NCBI GenBank assembly: GCA_004431415.1 | Contig: QPMI01000510.1 | Span: forward strand, 124,001-188,000 | Reading direction: 5' to 3' | Length of the DNA stretch: 64,000 bases | DNA from: Cyanophora paradoxa | Lineage: Eukaryota; Glaucocystophyceae; Cyanophorales; Cyanophoraceae | In this document: positions 44,922 through 55,891 of the stretch, one piece after another | Layout: the number at the start of each line of letters is the position of its first letter | Numbering within the stretch: position 1 is the stretch's first letter | The notes under the pieces: generated by a model | Database searches by the model: none | The model's input: only the letters and a program-made list of their open reading frames with translations | Told to the model about the DNA's origin: nothing | Made by a program: the position numbers and the translations under genes

Positions 44922-46439
44922 TTGCATATACTTTCTTATGTCAGCGCACCATGTCCCGAGGCCGCAGTGAGGCGCTCCTCGCATCGGATGTTGCTGCTCT
45001 GTCTCGTGCGGGTCAACTACGGAATCGCGGACATGGCGAATGTGGTTTCTGATATCGATAGCGTACCTGTAACCGAGCTGGACTCGTCCGGCGCAAATCG
45101 CTCGTGTAGCCGTGGGAACTGCTGACTAACTGCCGTAACCGCCCAGGTCTAGGGGACGCTCGGCCCGCTAAGGCATCCTTCTGGGTGCGCTAACAGTGAT
45201 GCTGGTGCGCTTCGCCGCTCAGGCTGCTCAGGCCGCTCGCTGCCACGCACAAGGTCGCCGGGGTACGAGCGCGAACGAGAACTCGCCGTACCCACAAAGT
45301 TGAGTTGGAATTTGCATACTACGGCGAGTCGAGTCAAAAAGTCCGAGTCAAAAACTCGAGCGATTTGCCTGATTGGTCAAAAAGGACTCGGAATTACTCA
45401 ATGCACCGGCGCAGGTCCTGTTGGACCGGCGTGCTGTGCAGGCGACATCGATTCAGGAAGATCTTTTTGTCCTTGGTAAAATCTCCCCCGAAATGCTAGC
45501 GCCAAGTTCCAAGGTTCCTCCAAGATTTTATCAGTTTGAACTACGAAGTTCTACTAGTAGTAGTGTATTTAACAATGTCGATCGGCGAGTCCGGCCGGCC
45601 GGGGCGGCGCCGGCCGCCGGGCGGCGCCGGCCGGCCGCGGCCCGGCCCGGCGGCGGCCCGCCGGCCCGGCGCCGGGCCGCCGGCTGGCGGGGCCCGCCGG
45701 GCCGCGGCCGGCGCCGGCGGGGCCCGGGCCCGGGGGTCACGGCGGGGCCCGCGGCCCGGGGTGCCGCCACCGTGCCGGCCGCGTACTACCACTGTCTACC
45801 AGTGGCGGCGCGTAGGCTGCGGCGTTAGCCTAGCACTAGTAGTATCATATCATATATAGTCACTGAGTATGCCATATCGCATACTAGATACCCGGTAGTA
45901 GAACACATGCCTTGATGTACTACGGTACTAGGGGCGGTACACCGACGTACTACGGTAACCGTTCTACGGTAACCGACGACTCAGTGACTAACCGTACGCG
46001 TTCAACACCGCAGCGCCCGAGTACTAGTAGTACTAGTACTACGGTACGGCGAGTACTAGTCTGCCAGTGTTCAACGGTTACACTAGTACTAGCCTAGTAG
46101 TACTGCTGTAGTAGTACTCATGATCAGTGAGTCGACAGTGACTGTGACACGCTAACACCGTGGCACTGTGAGCTCGAGTCTGTGACAGTAAGCGCAAACT
46201 GCGATCGCGACTCTCAAGAGTCTACAAGCTGTGTACAGTAGCCTGCGTAGGCTACTAGGCTAGCCTGCCGCAGTGCGAGAGCCTCGGACTCCGGGAGACA
46301 CGCGTACGGCCGCACAGCCGAGCACATCCTCGCGATCGCGATCGGGCCCACCGGTACCGTACGCGTGCAAGCCTAGAAGACCGCCATCGAAGTCCAAGTC
46401 TCGGCGTAGCCTAGTATACGTGCACGTGTGCCTCGCGAA
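44922..46439. other. Intergenic, including palindrome island
   Basis: No supported gene before the DUF4062 gene start. Holds the palindrome island annotated at 45530-46140 and, before it, GAGTCAAAAA-type repeats at about 45326-45390. Confidence 0.45.
45530..46140. repeat. Palindrome island with a ~190-base almost pure G/C core
   Basis: From about 45583 to 45775 the sequence is nearly only G and C, made of GGCC, CCGG, GGCGCC and CGGCCG words. It is flanked by ACTAGTAGTACTAGTACTACGGTAC-like sequence up to 46140. Like the island at 42.5 kb, it is self-complementary at many offsets. Confidence 0.75.
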
Positions 46440-48938
46440 ATGGGCTGCTGTTCGTGCAGCTGCAAGCGGCCGCATATCGCCCTGCCTCCGCCGGAGGCGG
46501 CTCGGCTTGACCGCAAAACTATGTCGATGGCCGGCATTCATCACACGAGATTCGGTGGCGGTGCTGATTACGAGGCGAAACCCAAGGTGCGAATCGCGAT
46601 CGGCACATGCACGCATCGCGCGTGGCATATGCATGCATATGCATGTCGCCTGTATACGTACATATGCATGTGCATGCATATGCGCATCATGATCACGGCA
46701 TACATATTTGCATGCGCGTGTACAGCTGCCGCAATTTTGCAACGTCGGCGCCTCGAGCTCATGATAATGATCATGATCACAATACTGATATATAATCGGA
46801 TCATGATCATGCATTTGATCACATTCACATCAATATTTAATATAGTAAATATATATCCACTTGCACGCAATATATTCAGTCGCAATCGTCATTGCAACAT
46901 ATCGCGATCGATCGATTATATAATTACGCATGCCCGTGCATGCGCACGTGCGCATATACATGCTCATGCTGCAGCTAACCGCGAATCGGATCAACTGCAC
47001 CGCAGGCCCCTGGGCCATCTATGAGCTTGCCCGAGTGGAGGGCTGCAAGGAGGTCGAAGCCGCACAGCCGAGAAGTTCGCGTCTTTCTGTCCTCCACCTT
47101 CCAGGATACACAGGAGGAACGTGCGCGCTGCAGCTGCCGCGCGCAAAGAGCTCGCCGAGTCGAGCAGCATGCTGAAAATGGTTCGCGGGCGCACGCAGGC
47201 GACATGGCCCGCGACCTCGTCACGCCAGAGTTGAAGGCGCTGTGTGGAGCCAGGGGCCTCTTCTTCCATCTGGTCGATTTGCGGTGCGCGCGCGTGGACG
47301 TCGACGCATGCATTTGTGTGAATTCGAAGGCTTTCACGCATTTTCCTAATCGATGAACTGCGCCTGAACCAGGTGGGGGATCACGGAAGACTCTGGGGGC
47401 GACTGCCAGACGCTCAGGTCAGCGGTATTGTCGAAGCATTGATCTTATCCGTATATACGATTCGAATTTCCAAGGTTAACGTTGGCGCTCAGGCTGTGCC
47501 TCGACGAAGTTCACCGAAGCATTTATTTTGTAATTTCTCTCCTCTTCCCCTTCATGTTAGCTTTTAAATTTCCCTCACGGTACCGATCATTCAGGTCGGA
47601 ATGATGAAGGGCCGTTACGGTGCTTAAATTTCATTTTTCATGAAGAAGCTATAAAAAACGAATTTGAATCTGATATTGTTCGCGCACGGCTCATGATATC
47701 GATCACATGTACACGATCCTGTGATCATGACTCTAGGATGGAACGGCAACCCGACCAGGGTACGCGCCCGCGGAACTCGCCCTTTATTGAAGCACGTTCT
47801 TACAAGGATGCGTGCACACTTCTCCGATACCTGTCTGCAGAGATACAAGGACAGCGACACGTCGAAGGCGGCCAAGGACGAAATCGACAATCTGAGAACA
47901 TATGCTGAGTACGCCGAATTTTCTTCAGTGAGACTACTACTTCGACTGAGAACAATGCATGTAGAAATATCTCCGTTGCAGAGCAACAATACCCCTGGGT
48001 GCGTCAGTACAAAGAAAAGAGCGCAACGGAGCTCGAGATACGTTTGGGGGTCCTGAACAATGCGGAGGTTCGAGCCGGCAGCGCGAGCTCCGGGCGTTCC
48101 TGCGCGCTCACGATCGCGTCTGCATTTTGCAGGCTAAACGAGATTACACCGTTTTCTATTTTTCATCTGCGGCGCTTACGCACGAATCGTTGAAGAAAGC
48201 ACCAGCAGACCAAGCCGAGGGAGATAGTGAGCGCAAAGCGCTCCAAGCGCTCAAGGATGAAATCCGGAGCAAGGTGGGGTCCACAGTCGTCGAGTACTCA
48301 ACTCCCCAAGAGCTCTGCAAAGACATGACCGCCAAACTCAGACAGGTGCTTTGTCTATTTGGTGGTCCGCTCTACGTCCTTTTATTGATTACAAGCACTT
48401 GCCGTGCAATTCGACAGATGATAAATCGAGACTTCCCGATAGATTCTCTGCCTTCATGGGTTTGCCAAATTTGTGGATTCGCGATCGGCCGAATCTTCGT
48501 TGACTTTCTGTACACGCGGCTGCGCAGCTCGACCAGGAACGGGCGTCCCATGACGCGTTTGCGACTCCGCTCCAGCGAGTGTTTGTGGAGGATCGGGACA
48601 GCATGGATTACTTGAACCAATACGCGAGGGGGCAGTACTCCAACATCCTCGTCGTCCAAGGCGAGAGCGGATGTGGAAAGAGCGGTACGCCCCCGGCCGC
48701 GGGCCCCGCAACTCGATTTCCTTCTTGCCTCTTACTGCTACTCGCGGCAGCTCTCCTCGCGAATTGGGCCGAGCGCTGGGCGCAATCCAACCAGACGGAC
48801 CTCACGATCATGCACTTCCTCGGCGGCTCCGACAAGAGCGCCTACATCTCGTCCATCTTCCGGCGCGTGGGGGAGGAGGTCAAGACCACTGGGAGCCAGA
48901 AATTAAGTTTACCATATGGTAAACTTAGGGTGTGGTAA
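46440..48938 (+). pseudogene. DUF4062 / P-loop NTPase (NACHT-type) protein, truncated, with acylated N-terminus
   Basis: Exon 1 (46440-46586) begins MGCCSCSCKR, a Gly-2 myristoylation plus multi-Cys palmitoylation pattern, hence probably membrane-attached. Exon 2 (47006-47120) and later exons give DUF4062: REVRVFLSSTFQDTQEER, LVTPELKALCG, LVDLRWGITED, CLDEVHRS, VGMMKGRYGW, YPWVRQYKEKSATELEI, VFYFSSAAL. Next are INRDFPIDS, ERASHDAFA and a Walker A GESGCGKS, followed by LLANWAERWAQ and ISSIFRRVGEE. This is the plan of nephrocystin-3-type and other STAND NTPases. After KTTGSQ the frame runs into a perfect palindrome (48906-48927) and stops within 13 residues, so Walker B, the rest of the NTPase and any repeat domain are missing. 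It is called a pseudogene for that reason; a misassembly is possible. Confidence 0.75.
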
Positions 48939-49115
48939 AGTTGTGCTGTTTGCGTTACACCACTGTAAAGTCACCAGGGTAAAGTCGCCGGGGTAAAGTC
49001 AGGGTGGTAAAGTTGTGAAAAGCGGGGTAAAGACGTCGGTGTAAACTCGCCGAGGTAAAGTTGGCGAGGTAAAGACGTCGGGGTAAACTCGCCGAGGTAA
49101 TGTTGGTTTCGGTGC
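48900..49115. repeat. Palindrome followed by degenerate GGTAAAGT repeats
   Basis: A perfect palindrome is centred at about 48916 (AAGTTTACCATATGGTAAACTT; read as two 11-base halves). It is followed by ten or so spaced copies of GGTAAAGTY or its variants (GGGTAAAGTCG, GGTAAACTC) up to 49100. The repeats replace the expected continuation of the NTPase gene. Confidence 0.85.
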
Positions 49116-49337
49116 AGCGGTTCACTTTTTTACGTTTTTTTTGCTTTTTTTTATTTTTTCTGTAAAAGCTATCTATAGCAGCCCATCTTCAAGCGATACT
49201 GCGCGCGAGCTCTATCCTAGAGCTAGCTAATCGGTTTGATGAATGCTTCGTATTCCTGAAATCTGCAGCTGGGACGGAATTCTTCTTATTTGCGTGCGCA
49301 TGCGGACTGGCGGGATGCGCACCAGCCTGGCAGGTCA
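49116..49337. other. T-rich spacer
   Basis: This is a short gap with poly-T stretches (49127-49160). No gene. Confidence 0.4.
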
Positions 49338-52300
49338 TTAATCAAGCTCATCTCCACCAACCTGGCTGCGGTGCGTAGTCATCTCCTCCTCGTCCGACGA
49401 CAAGCCGGACTCATCCCCATCAGGAATATTTGATGCCACTGCTGCAGCTGATTTCCCTGTGGCAAGTGTGACCAGCAGGTCCAGTGGCTCTGAACGTGAT
49501 GAAGATCCTTGCTGAAGTGTCACGTCCATTGCAGTCTCCTCCTGCATCATGATGTTGCAGCAGCGACACAAGGAGAGGAGAGTTAAAGAATGAACGAACC
49601 AGGAGACGGACATTAGCGTCCTTGAAGAAGCGACCGTAATCGGCAGTCGCTCTTTCGAACTCGGGATTCTGAACGCGATGGAGCGAAGAATCGGCTTCAA
49701 ATCGGCGCGCGATCTCTGCCTCATCAGCCTCGTTCTGTCGATGCCGAGATTGCTGCTCGGCCTGCTCAGCCTGAAGCTTCTTCATGTCCTCATCATTCGA
49801 ATTCTGACTGTCTTGGCTGGCTGCGTTCGACTTTGCTCTCATCTCTTCCTCCTCCAGCTGCCTCTTGTCCTTCCGCTCTTCCTTTTCGGCTTCAAAGGCG
49901 TCGCGGTACACCCATTGCTCAATGACCCAGTCACCAGGCACATGAATCTACGGAATCATGAGTCAAAGTGCTAGCCGTCCAGTATTTTCATATACTTCTT
50001 ACCACGTCACTGCGACTCTTTGCCAGCAAATCGTGCAGCTTGTTGCTTGAGCCGAATCCGAGCTTATCAGCGACCAAAGTCGGTGGCGTCGGCGAAACTC
50101 CAAGCCAGTATGCCCTGAACAAAAGACGTCAAACATGTCGCGGATTTTTGCATTATTGATGCGCAATCACATCATATCCTGATCCGCGACTGTGTCTTTC
50201 AGAGGAGTATACACTTCCGTAGGATGGATACTCTTGAAGATCGTATTCTTGCAAGCATGGCGCGTACCTGCATTGGAAAATCATAAACATAATGCTTGAT
50301 TGCGAGAAAGACAACAATTGAATGGCGCACGACCCCCAAACATGAAATGGCCTGGCTTCGTGCGGAATCCGAGGAAAGCGGGAACAAGGAAGCCTTTCTC
50401 GGTCTTCTCCCAGTGCGTAACGAGAACGCCGCCAGGGGTCCGTTCCTCGAGTTTGTACTCCAGCCGGAGTTCAGTACGAATAGCGTCTTCTGACCAGAAG
50501 GGGGGCTCGGCCTCGTGCACTTTTCCAGATCCAGATCCCGGAGATCCCGGCTGGCGGCGGGCGGCTGAAACGGGGAGTTTGACGAGGACCCGCTGATTCC
50601 GCTCCCCATTCGCCTCGTTGTGCACTTTCTGAGAGTCGAATTCCAACTCGTCTTTGAGCTTGAGAGCAGCTAGCACATCGCGACGGATTCGCTGGTCTTC
50701 CGTCTTGCTTCGCTTGGCTTTCGGAGCCTCCATCTGCGGCATATGCAAGTCAATAAGCGGCATATGCAAGTCAATAAGCAGACATATGCAGCCGGCAAGT
50801 TTCACCCACACCGCCAATGTCGAACTGGAATTCAGCGAATCGTGATCAGCCCCCCCCCCCCCCCCCCCCCCCCCCGAAAGAGAAAATCCCGAAAGAGAAC
50901 CCTCGAAAACCGCATGACAAAATAAGAAGTGCAAAACGCTCGCAAAGCAAAAGCGCAAAGCGGCAATTGAGACGCAAGTGAATTCGCAAATGTGACTTGA
51001 GCGACTGCGTCCATCTCGAACACCTAGCTGCACCGGTCAGGTTGCCGGGTTCCGGACCTGCCCGTGCACGTGTCGACTTCCTCTCTTTGCAGAGGCCCGG
51101 GCGTACGCCGTCCATCTCGAACACCTAGCTGCACCGGTCAGGTTGCCGGGTTCCGGACCTGCCCGTGCACGTGTCGACTTCCTCTCTTTGCAGAGGCCCG
51201 GGCGTACGCCGTCCATCTCGAACACCTAGCTGCACCGGTCAGGTTGCCGGGTTCCGGACCTGCCTGTGCACGTGTCGACTTCCTCTCTTTGCAGAGGCCC
51301 GGGCGTACGCCGTCCATCTCGAACACCTAGCTGCACCGGTCAGGTTGCCGGGTTCCGGACCTGCCCGTGCACGTGTCGACTTCCTCTTCTCTTTGCAGAG
51401 GCCCGGGCGTACGCCGTCCATCTCGAACACCTAGCTGCACCGGTCAGGTTGCCGGGTTCCGGACCTGCCTGTGCACGTGTCGACTTCCTCTCTTTGCAGA
51501 GGCCCGGGCGTACGCCCTCCATCTCGAACACCTAGCTGCACCGGTCAGGTTGCCGGGTTCCGGACCTGCCCGTGCACGTGTCGACTTCCTCTCTTTGCAG
51601 TCGACTTCCTCTCTCTGCAGAGGCCCGGGCGTACGCCGTCCATCTCGAACACCTAGCTGCACCGGTCAGGTTGCCGGGTTCCGGACCTGGCTCTGTCAAA
51701 ATGGCTCTGATGGTGTTGTTATCTGCAAAAACGCAAGCGCGAGAGCAATGTGCAGGCACGCTTTTGCATGAACATCTAGATAGATGGAAAGAAGGGATGA
51801 AGAGCAAAGACAGCGTGTGAAGAGAAATTGACAGAGGGCACACGTTTTTCACAGAGGCTTCGTCACCATCATCGTCCTGATCCCTATTCATTGGTTCATT
51901 AATGACACGCAAATTATGAGCAGCATTTATGTAAATATGTCGATTGACACGACCGAAGAAAAATTGCTCACTGATCTCTTCGAGCCCTCCTTCCTCCTCC
52001 CCTCCTTGTTTCCCCTTGCTGGCCGCGCCAGCATGCTTGTTCCCGGCACCAGCATGCTTGTTCCCGGCACCAGCTGCAGATGCCTTGATCCTCGGCTTTT
52101 TGGAGGCGACGGCACTATTTGCTTCGGACTCGAGCTCCTCCTGCATCGGTGGATCGATTCGATTAATGGGATCGATACAATTAAGATATAACGGACGTGA
52201 TGCATCAGAAGCAGGCCAGATGTTGGCTCGGATGCACTCGTGTTAGCAGTGCTCTTTTGAAGAAGATTTCCTGCCCAGAAAATCGCTCGTTTCGCTCCGT

Positions 52301-55254
52301 TCGCCACTTGCATGTTCGGCTGCACCGGGACCGCAGTCATCAAAGTAGCAACGAAAACCATCTTGGAAAGACTACGTGACTTACAACCTGCGCGGCGTCA
52401 ATCAGTCCGGTTCCACGTGCTGCACACAATCCAAGAATTCTGACTGACCATCTGCACCGCGATCTCTTTTGCGACGCCTTTCTTCATGTAGAAGTATGGA
52501 ATCTGTTTCTGAACCCAAGTTGGACAAACAGATGTCACGACAACCAGATCGTGGGCGCTCTGTACGGCATCGCAAAGGGCCTCGTCACGAGAACACGATT
52601 ACTGGCGCTCATAAGGTAGTATTCAACGCATGCACCTCCTCCAATTCAAACAGGTTGGCCCGTACAAGCTGCGGATTGACGAATGATAAATCCACACGGC
52701 CGACGTACAACCCTGTCCCGACTATCTCGGCTGTCGCATTCGGAGCCCCAACGTGCATCAAGTCCACCAGCTCGAACTTGTTGAAGCGCATCAGACTGTT
52801 AGGAATCGCTTCCGGTGCAGCAAGGAACGGATTCACTGCGAAACGAAATCAGGTACGTCAAGATATCGAAAAATGAACAACAAGTACTGAAGTCTCCGGG
52901 GCTGATGATTTGCTTAGAGAACTTATCAACCTCTTTTGCCCGCTCGACTTCTCGTTTCTGCATGCGTTTCATCTTTTTCGGGCCATTATACAAGGTTGCG
53001 CCGTTCTGTCGCAAGAATGAGAAAACCGTGGACAGCACATTTAAGATAATGGCTGGCACACAGCCACAGTAGTCCTCCATTCCGTGGTGCGACTTTGAAC
53101 AAGATATCTAACGTGACCCTTTAGCCATTCCGTCACAACCTTTTCCGTGAACGGCTCCTGACGTGGTATGTCGGTGAATGATGATGATGAGGAAAACAAA
53201 GATATGAACCGGTGCTGGATTTCCGTCTGGAACTCCTTCAGGATAAACGCCGTTTGCTGTCATTGTGCAACAGGTGTACTTGAGGGCGAGAAGGATGCGT
53301 TGAATCAGCTCTGTAGCGGACCATCGGAATTTAAAAAAGATATCATATTCCGAAAAAGCGATTCGCACTGCTGTACGATGTTTTCATCTCAAGCCAAATG
53401 GGTTGCCCAAGTGCGTCCCAAATGGCCTGAAGATATACCATAAAATTGATACGAATAAAAGGAGACCGAGCATTGTGAATGAAGACTCGTGGATTCTTTT
53501 CGTCGCGCCTTCCGAGGAAAGAGAAACCTGAGCGTGGTTGGGCGTTTTGCAATGGAAACTGAATGGAAATCTGAACTGAATGGTGAATGCAAATCCGAAC
53601 CATGCGTGATGGCCACGCAATCAACGCCCACAGGAAGCGCAGTGTCGTAGCTGTTTTCTCGGAGCTTCGCGAAGAGTGCAAGAAGAGCTTCACGCTGCCG
53701 ACACGGATTTCATCAAAAAAAATGAATCCGGTCATAAGGACATGAAGAAAGCGAACAGCCATCGCGGATGACTGGTGTCTGCGGCTCTGATATTCAACGG
53801 TCCCAATCAGAAGCCGCACTGAAGCCTCCAGCGTTGCCTTGAAGTCTACAGGGACTTGTGGACGGCCGCCGAAGATCGTGTTCGAGACGTCTGATTGTTT
53901 TTTGTCATGCGCACGTATGTTGGTCATGTTTTGATCATGTGCGTGTGTAATTCGAAAAACGCACCAAAGACTCTCATGATATCGTCGACAAGAGTCTGTA
54001 CTTGAAGAGGCCAAAGCTCCTCTGGATCGTTCGCAGGCTGCCTGAGAACCGATGCTGTTTGTGAGAGCGTAAGTTCTTCAACGTGCGATTGCAAACAGCA
54101 ATCGAGTTCACCCCACGCATTGGCGTTACTGCGACCGCCCGAAAGGCGGTGCGCAGCGAGACCCGCGTATGAGTTCTCCTTCTCCGACCCCTCGCGGTCG
54201 GATCCATCGTTTTTGTTCTCATCGTTCTTCTGAAGGATTGCTGTCGTCGATCTGCCGACTGTATTCACGCTCTGATTCTTCAGAATCTGCGCTTCCCATC
54301 AGTTTGCGATAGCAATACACAACAGCAGGACCACATTTCGAGCAAGGGAAGCAGCGTTCGCCAAAAGCGTCATCGGCTTCCACAAAATCAGAGGCGTAAC
54401 CGGTGAAGAAGAAATTGCAGACACAAAGAAAGACAGCACCTTCAGAGGACCTCCTTTATCAGCAGTCTGAGGGCAAAGCACCGACCAGATTTTCAGGACC
54501 GGGCAGCATCGATATTCGAATGGTGAAACAACGGGAAATCACCTTCAACGAAGGAACTGCCGCTGGAATATTTTCGCCAGAGACGGTTGCTGCCTGAAAG
54601 CAACAGCAACGGCAAAGGTTTCAGCACTCGGGCATCAGCATTCGAACGCTCGAATTGCTGAAGAACACCGTTTTGAAGCGGCCGCCAGAGGAGTTTCCGG
54701 CCTGAACATGTGAGGAGAGCTCTTAGCATCGGCTGTCAAGTCCATAAAGCGCTGGGATGCATGCACACCGCTGGAACTGGAACGGGTTCTCCGCCTTTGC
54801 TTCGGTTTCCACAGTTCGGGACCTTTCCAATAGCTGCACATGTAGTGTAAGCTGTTATACTAGCGGGGACGAGTAAGACTGCGTACATTCAACGCAAGTA
54901 TTTCTGGCCAGAGTGCATCTCCTCGCCGCTTCTTGATTTTCTGCCAGAAGAGCATCAAAATTTGAAGGATCAATATCAACATCGTCTGCCAGCAAGTCAC
55001 AGGAGCTGTACAGGGAATCAACCTTTCGCAACACAGCTTCGTATTTGCAAAATGAATGCGCACGTGATTGAGGCCAAGCGTAGATCGATGTCGCGAACCT
55101 CCTGAGCAGCAGCATGAAGCTCTCTTACGCTCTTCATCGCGTCTCCGAGAACAGGCGGAATGACAATTTTGCTCGATATCGGTAACACTTCGTTGGCTTC
55201 TTCGACTGCAGCTAGAAAAGCTCGTTCGACGTTAAAAAACCTGATTGGAACCAC
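49338..55254 (-). CDS. Large unrecognised multi-exon gene (possibly more than one gene)
   Basis: A series of minus-strand exons reads as protein from about 55254 to the TAG/TGA near 49338. Segments include VPIRFFNVERAFLAAVEEAN, VLRKVDSLYSSCDLLADDVD, SNANAWGELDCCLQSH, VDFKATLEASVRLLIGTVEY, FILKEFQTEIQHRFISLF, NGATLYNGPKKMKRM, NPFLAAPEAIPNSLMRF, EIVGTGLYVGRVDLSF, a basic KKPRIKASAAGAGNKHAG stretch, KAKRSKTEDQRIRRDVLAAL, TELRLEYKLEE, AYWLGVSPTPPTLVADKLG, HVPGDWVIEQWVYRDAF and a Glu/Gln-rich coiled segment, ending SDEEEMTTHRSQ. GC and codon use are lower-GC than the genes before 42 kb. The NLS-like clusters suggest a nuclear protein. Several splices (e.g. PGDF to MNPF, about 52836-52886) close in frame, but the whole model is not verified and no family is recognised. 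Confidence 0.4.
50850..50875. repeat. C homopolymer run
   Basis: 26 consecutive C bases on the plus strand, in a presumed intron of the minus-strand gene. Confidence 0.9.
51009..51692. repeat. Seven-copy ~101-base tandem repeat
   Basis: The word CCATCTCGAACACC recurs at 51011, 51112, 51213, 51314, 51418, 51519 and 51640. Spacings are 101, except 104 (one extra CTT) and 121 (a duplicated TCGACTTCCTCTCTTTGCAG). Every unit has a polypyrimidine-CAG on the plus strand and a GTACGC soon after, and on the minus strand ...GGGCAG/GTCCGG and CTAG/GTGTTCGAG. It lies in the long minus-strand gene, probably in an intron; each copy looks like a duplicated intron-exon junction. Confidence 0.9.
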
Positions 55255-55891
55255 GCCCGTTGGTCTAATTGCGACGATTGCATAGAAGGGAACCTAACGT
55301 GGGCGCACGTTGTCGTATCATAGTTCATGTGCACGGCCGGAGGTTCTGCACGTCCACAATCTCTGTGGAGCTAATGAAACGATTGCAACAGCGGCATATC
55401 CACAGCGTACGCGTACACATAGACCTTGTGGAGCTCATTGAACAACGCAGTCCTCCACTTGAAGACATTTGCTTTTCGTGCTACGATTACTGCGCAGGCT
55501 TGGTACCGCGGAAAAGCGCACCATAGTACAAGCATGCGCACCATTTGCACCGCTAGCTTCCGCTGGGGTCGCCGGTAACGCATGCACGCCACTAGTGCTC
55601 ACTGGCGGCCGCGGGCTGGCCATTGGGGCAGTCAACTCTGCGAACAGCGCTAAGTGACATTCTGTTGCTGTCTCATTGCTGCCTAGGAGCGCATCTCATC
55701 GCCTAGGTGCGCATCTCATCGCGTCGCTGTACCGGGCTTCGGAAAACTCCGATCGCACTACAGCAAGACTAAGCACACTCAGAAGAGCTCAAGATGCTTA
55801 CGGATGGTCGAGATGCTCCACGCCGATGTTTTCAAACTGCGCCGTGTACCCCCGGGGGGGAAGAACCTGGAGCAGCGGTGCGAACCACGCC

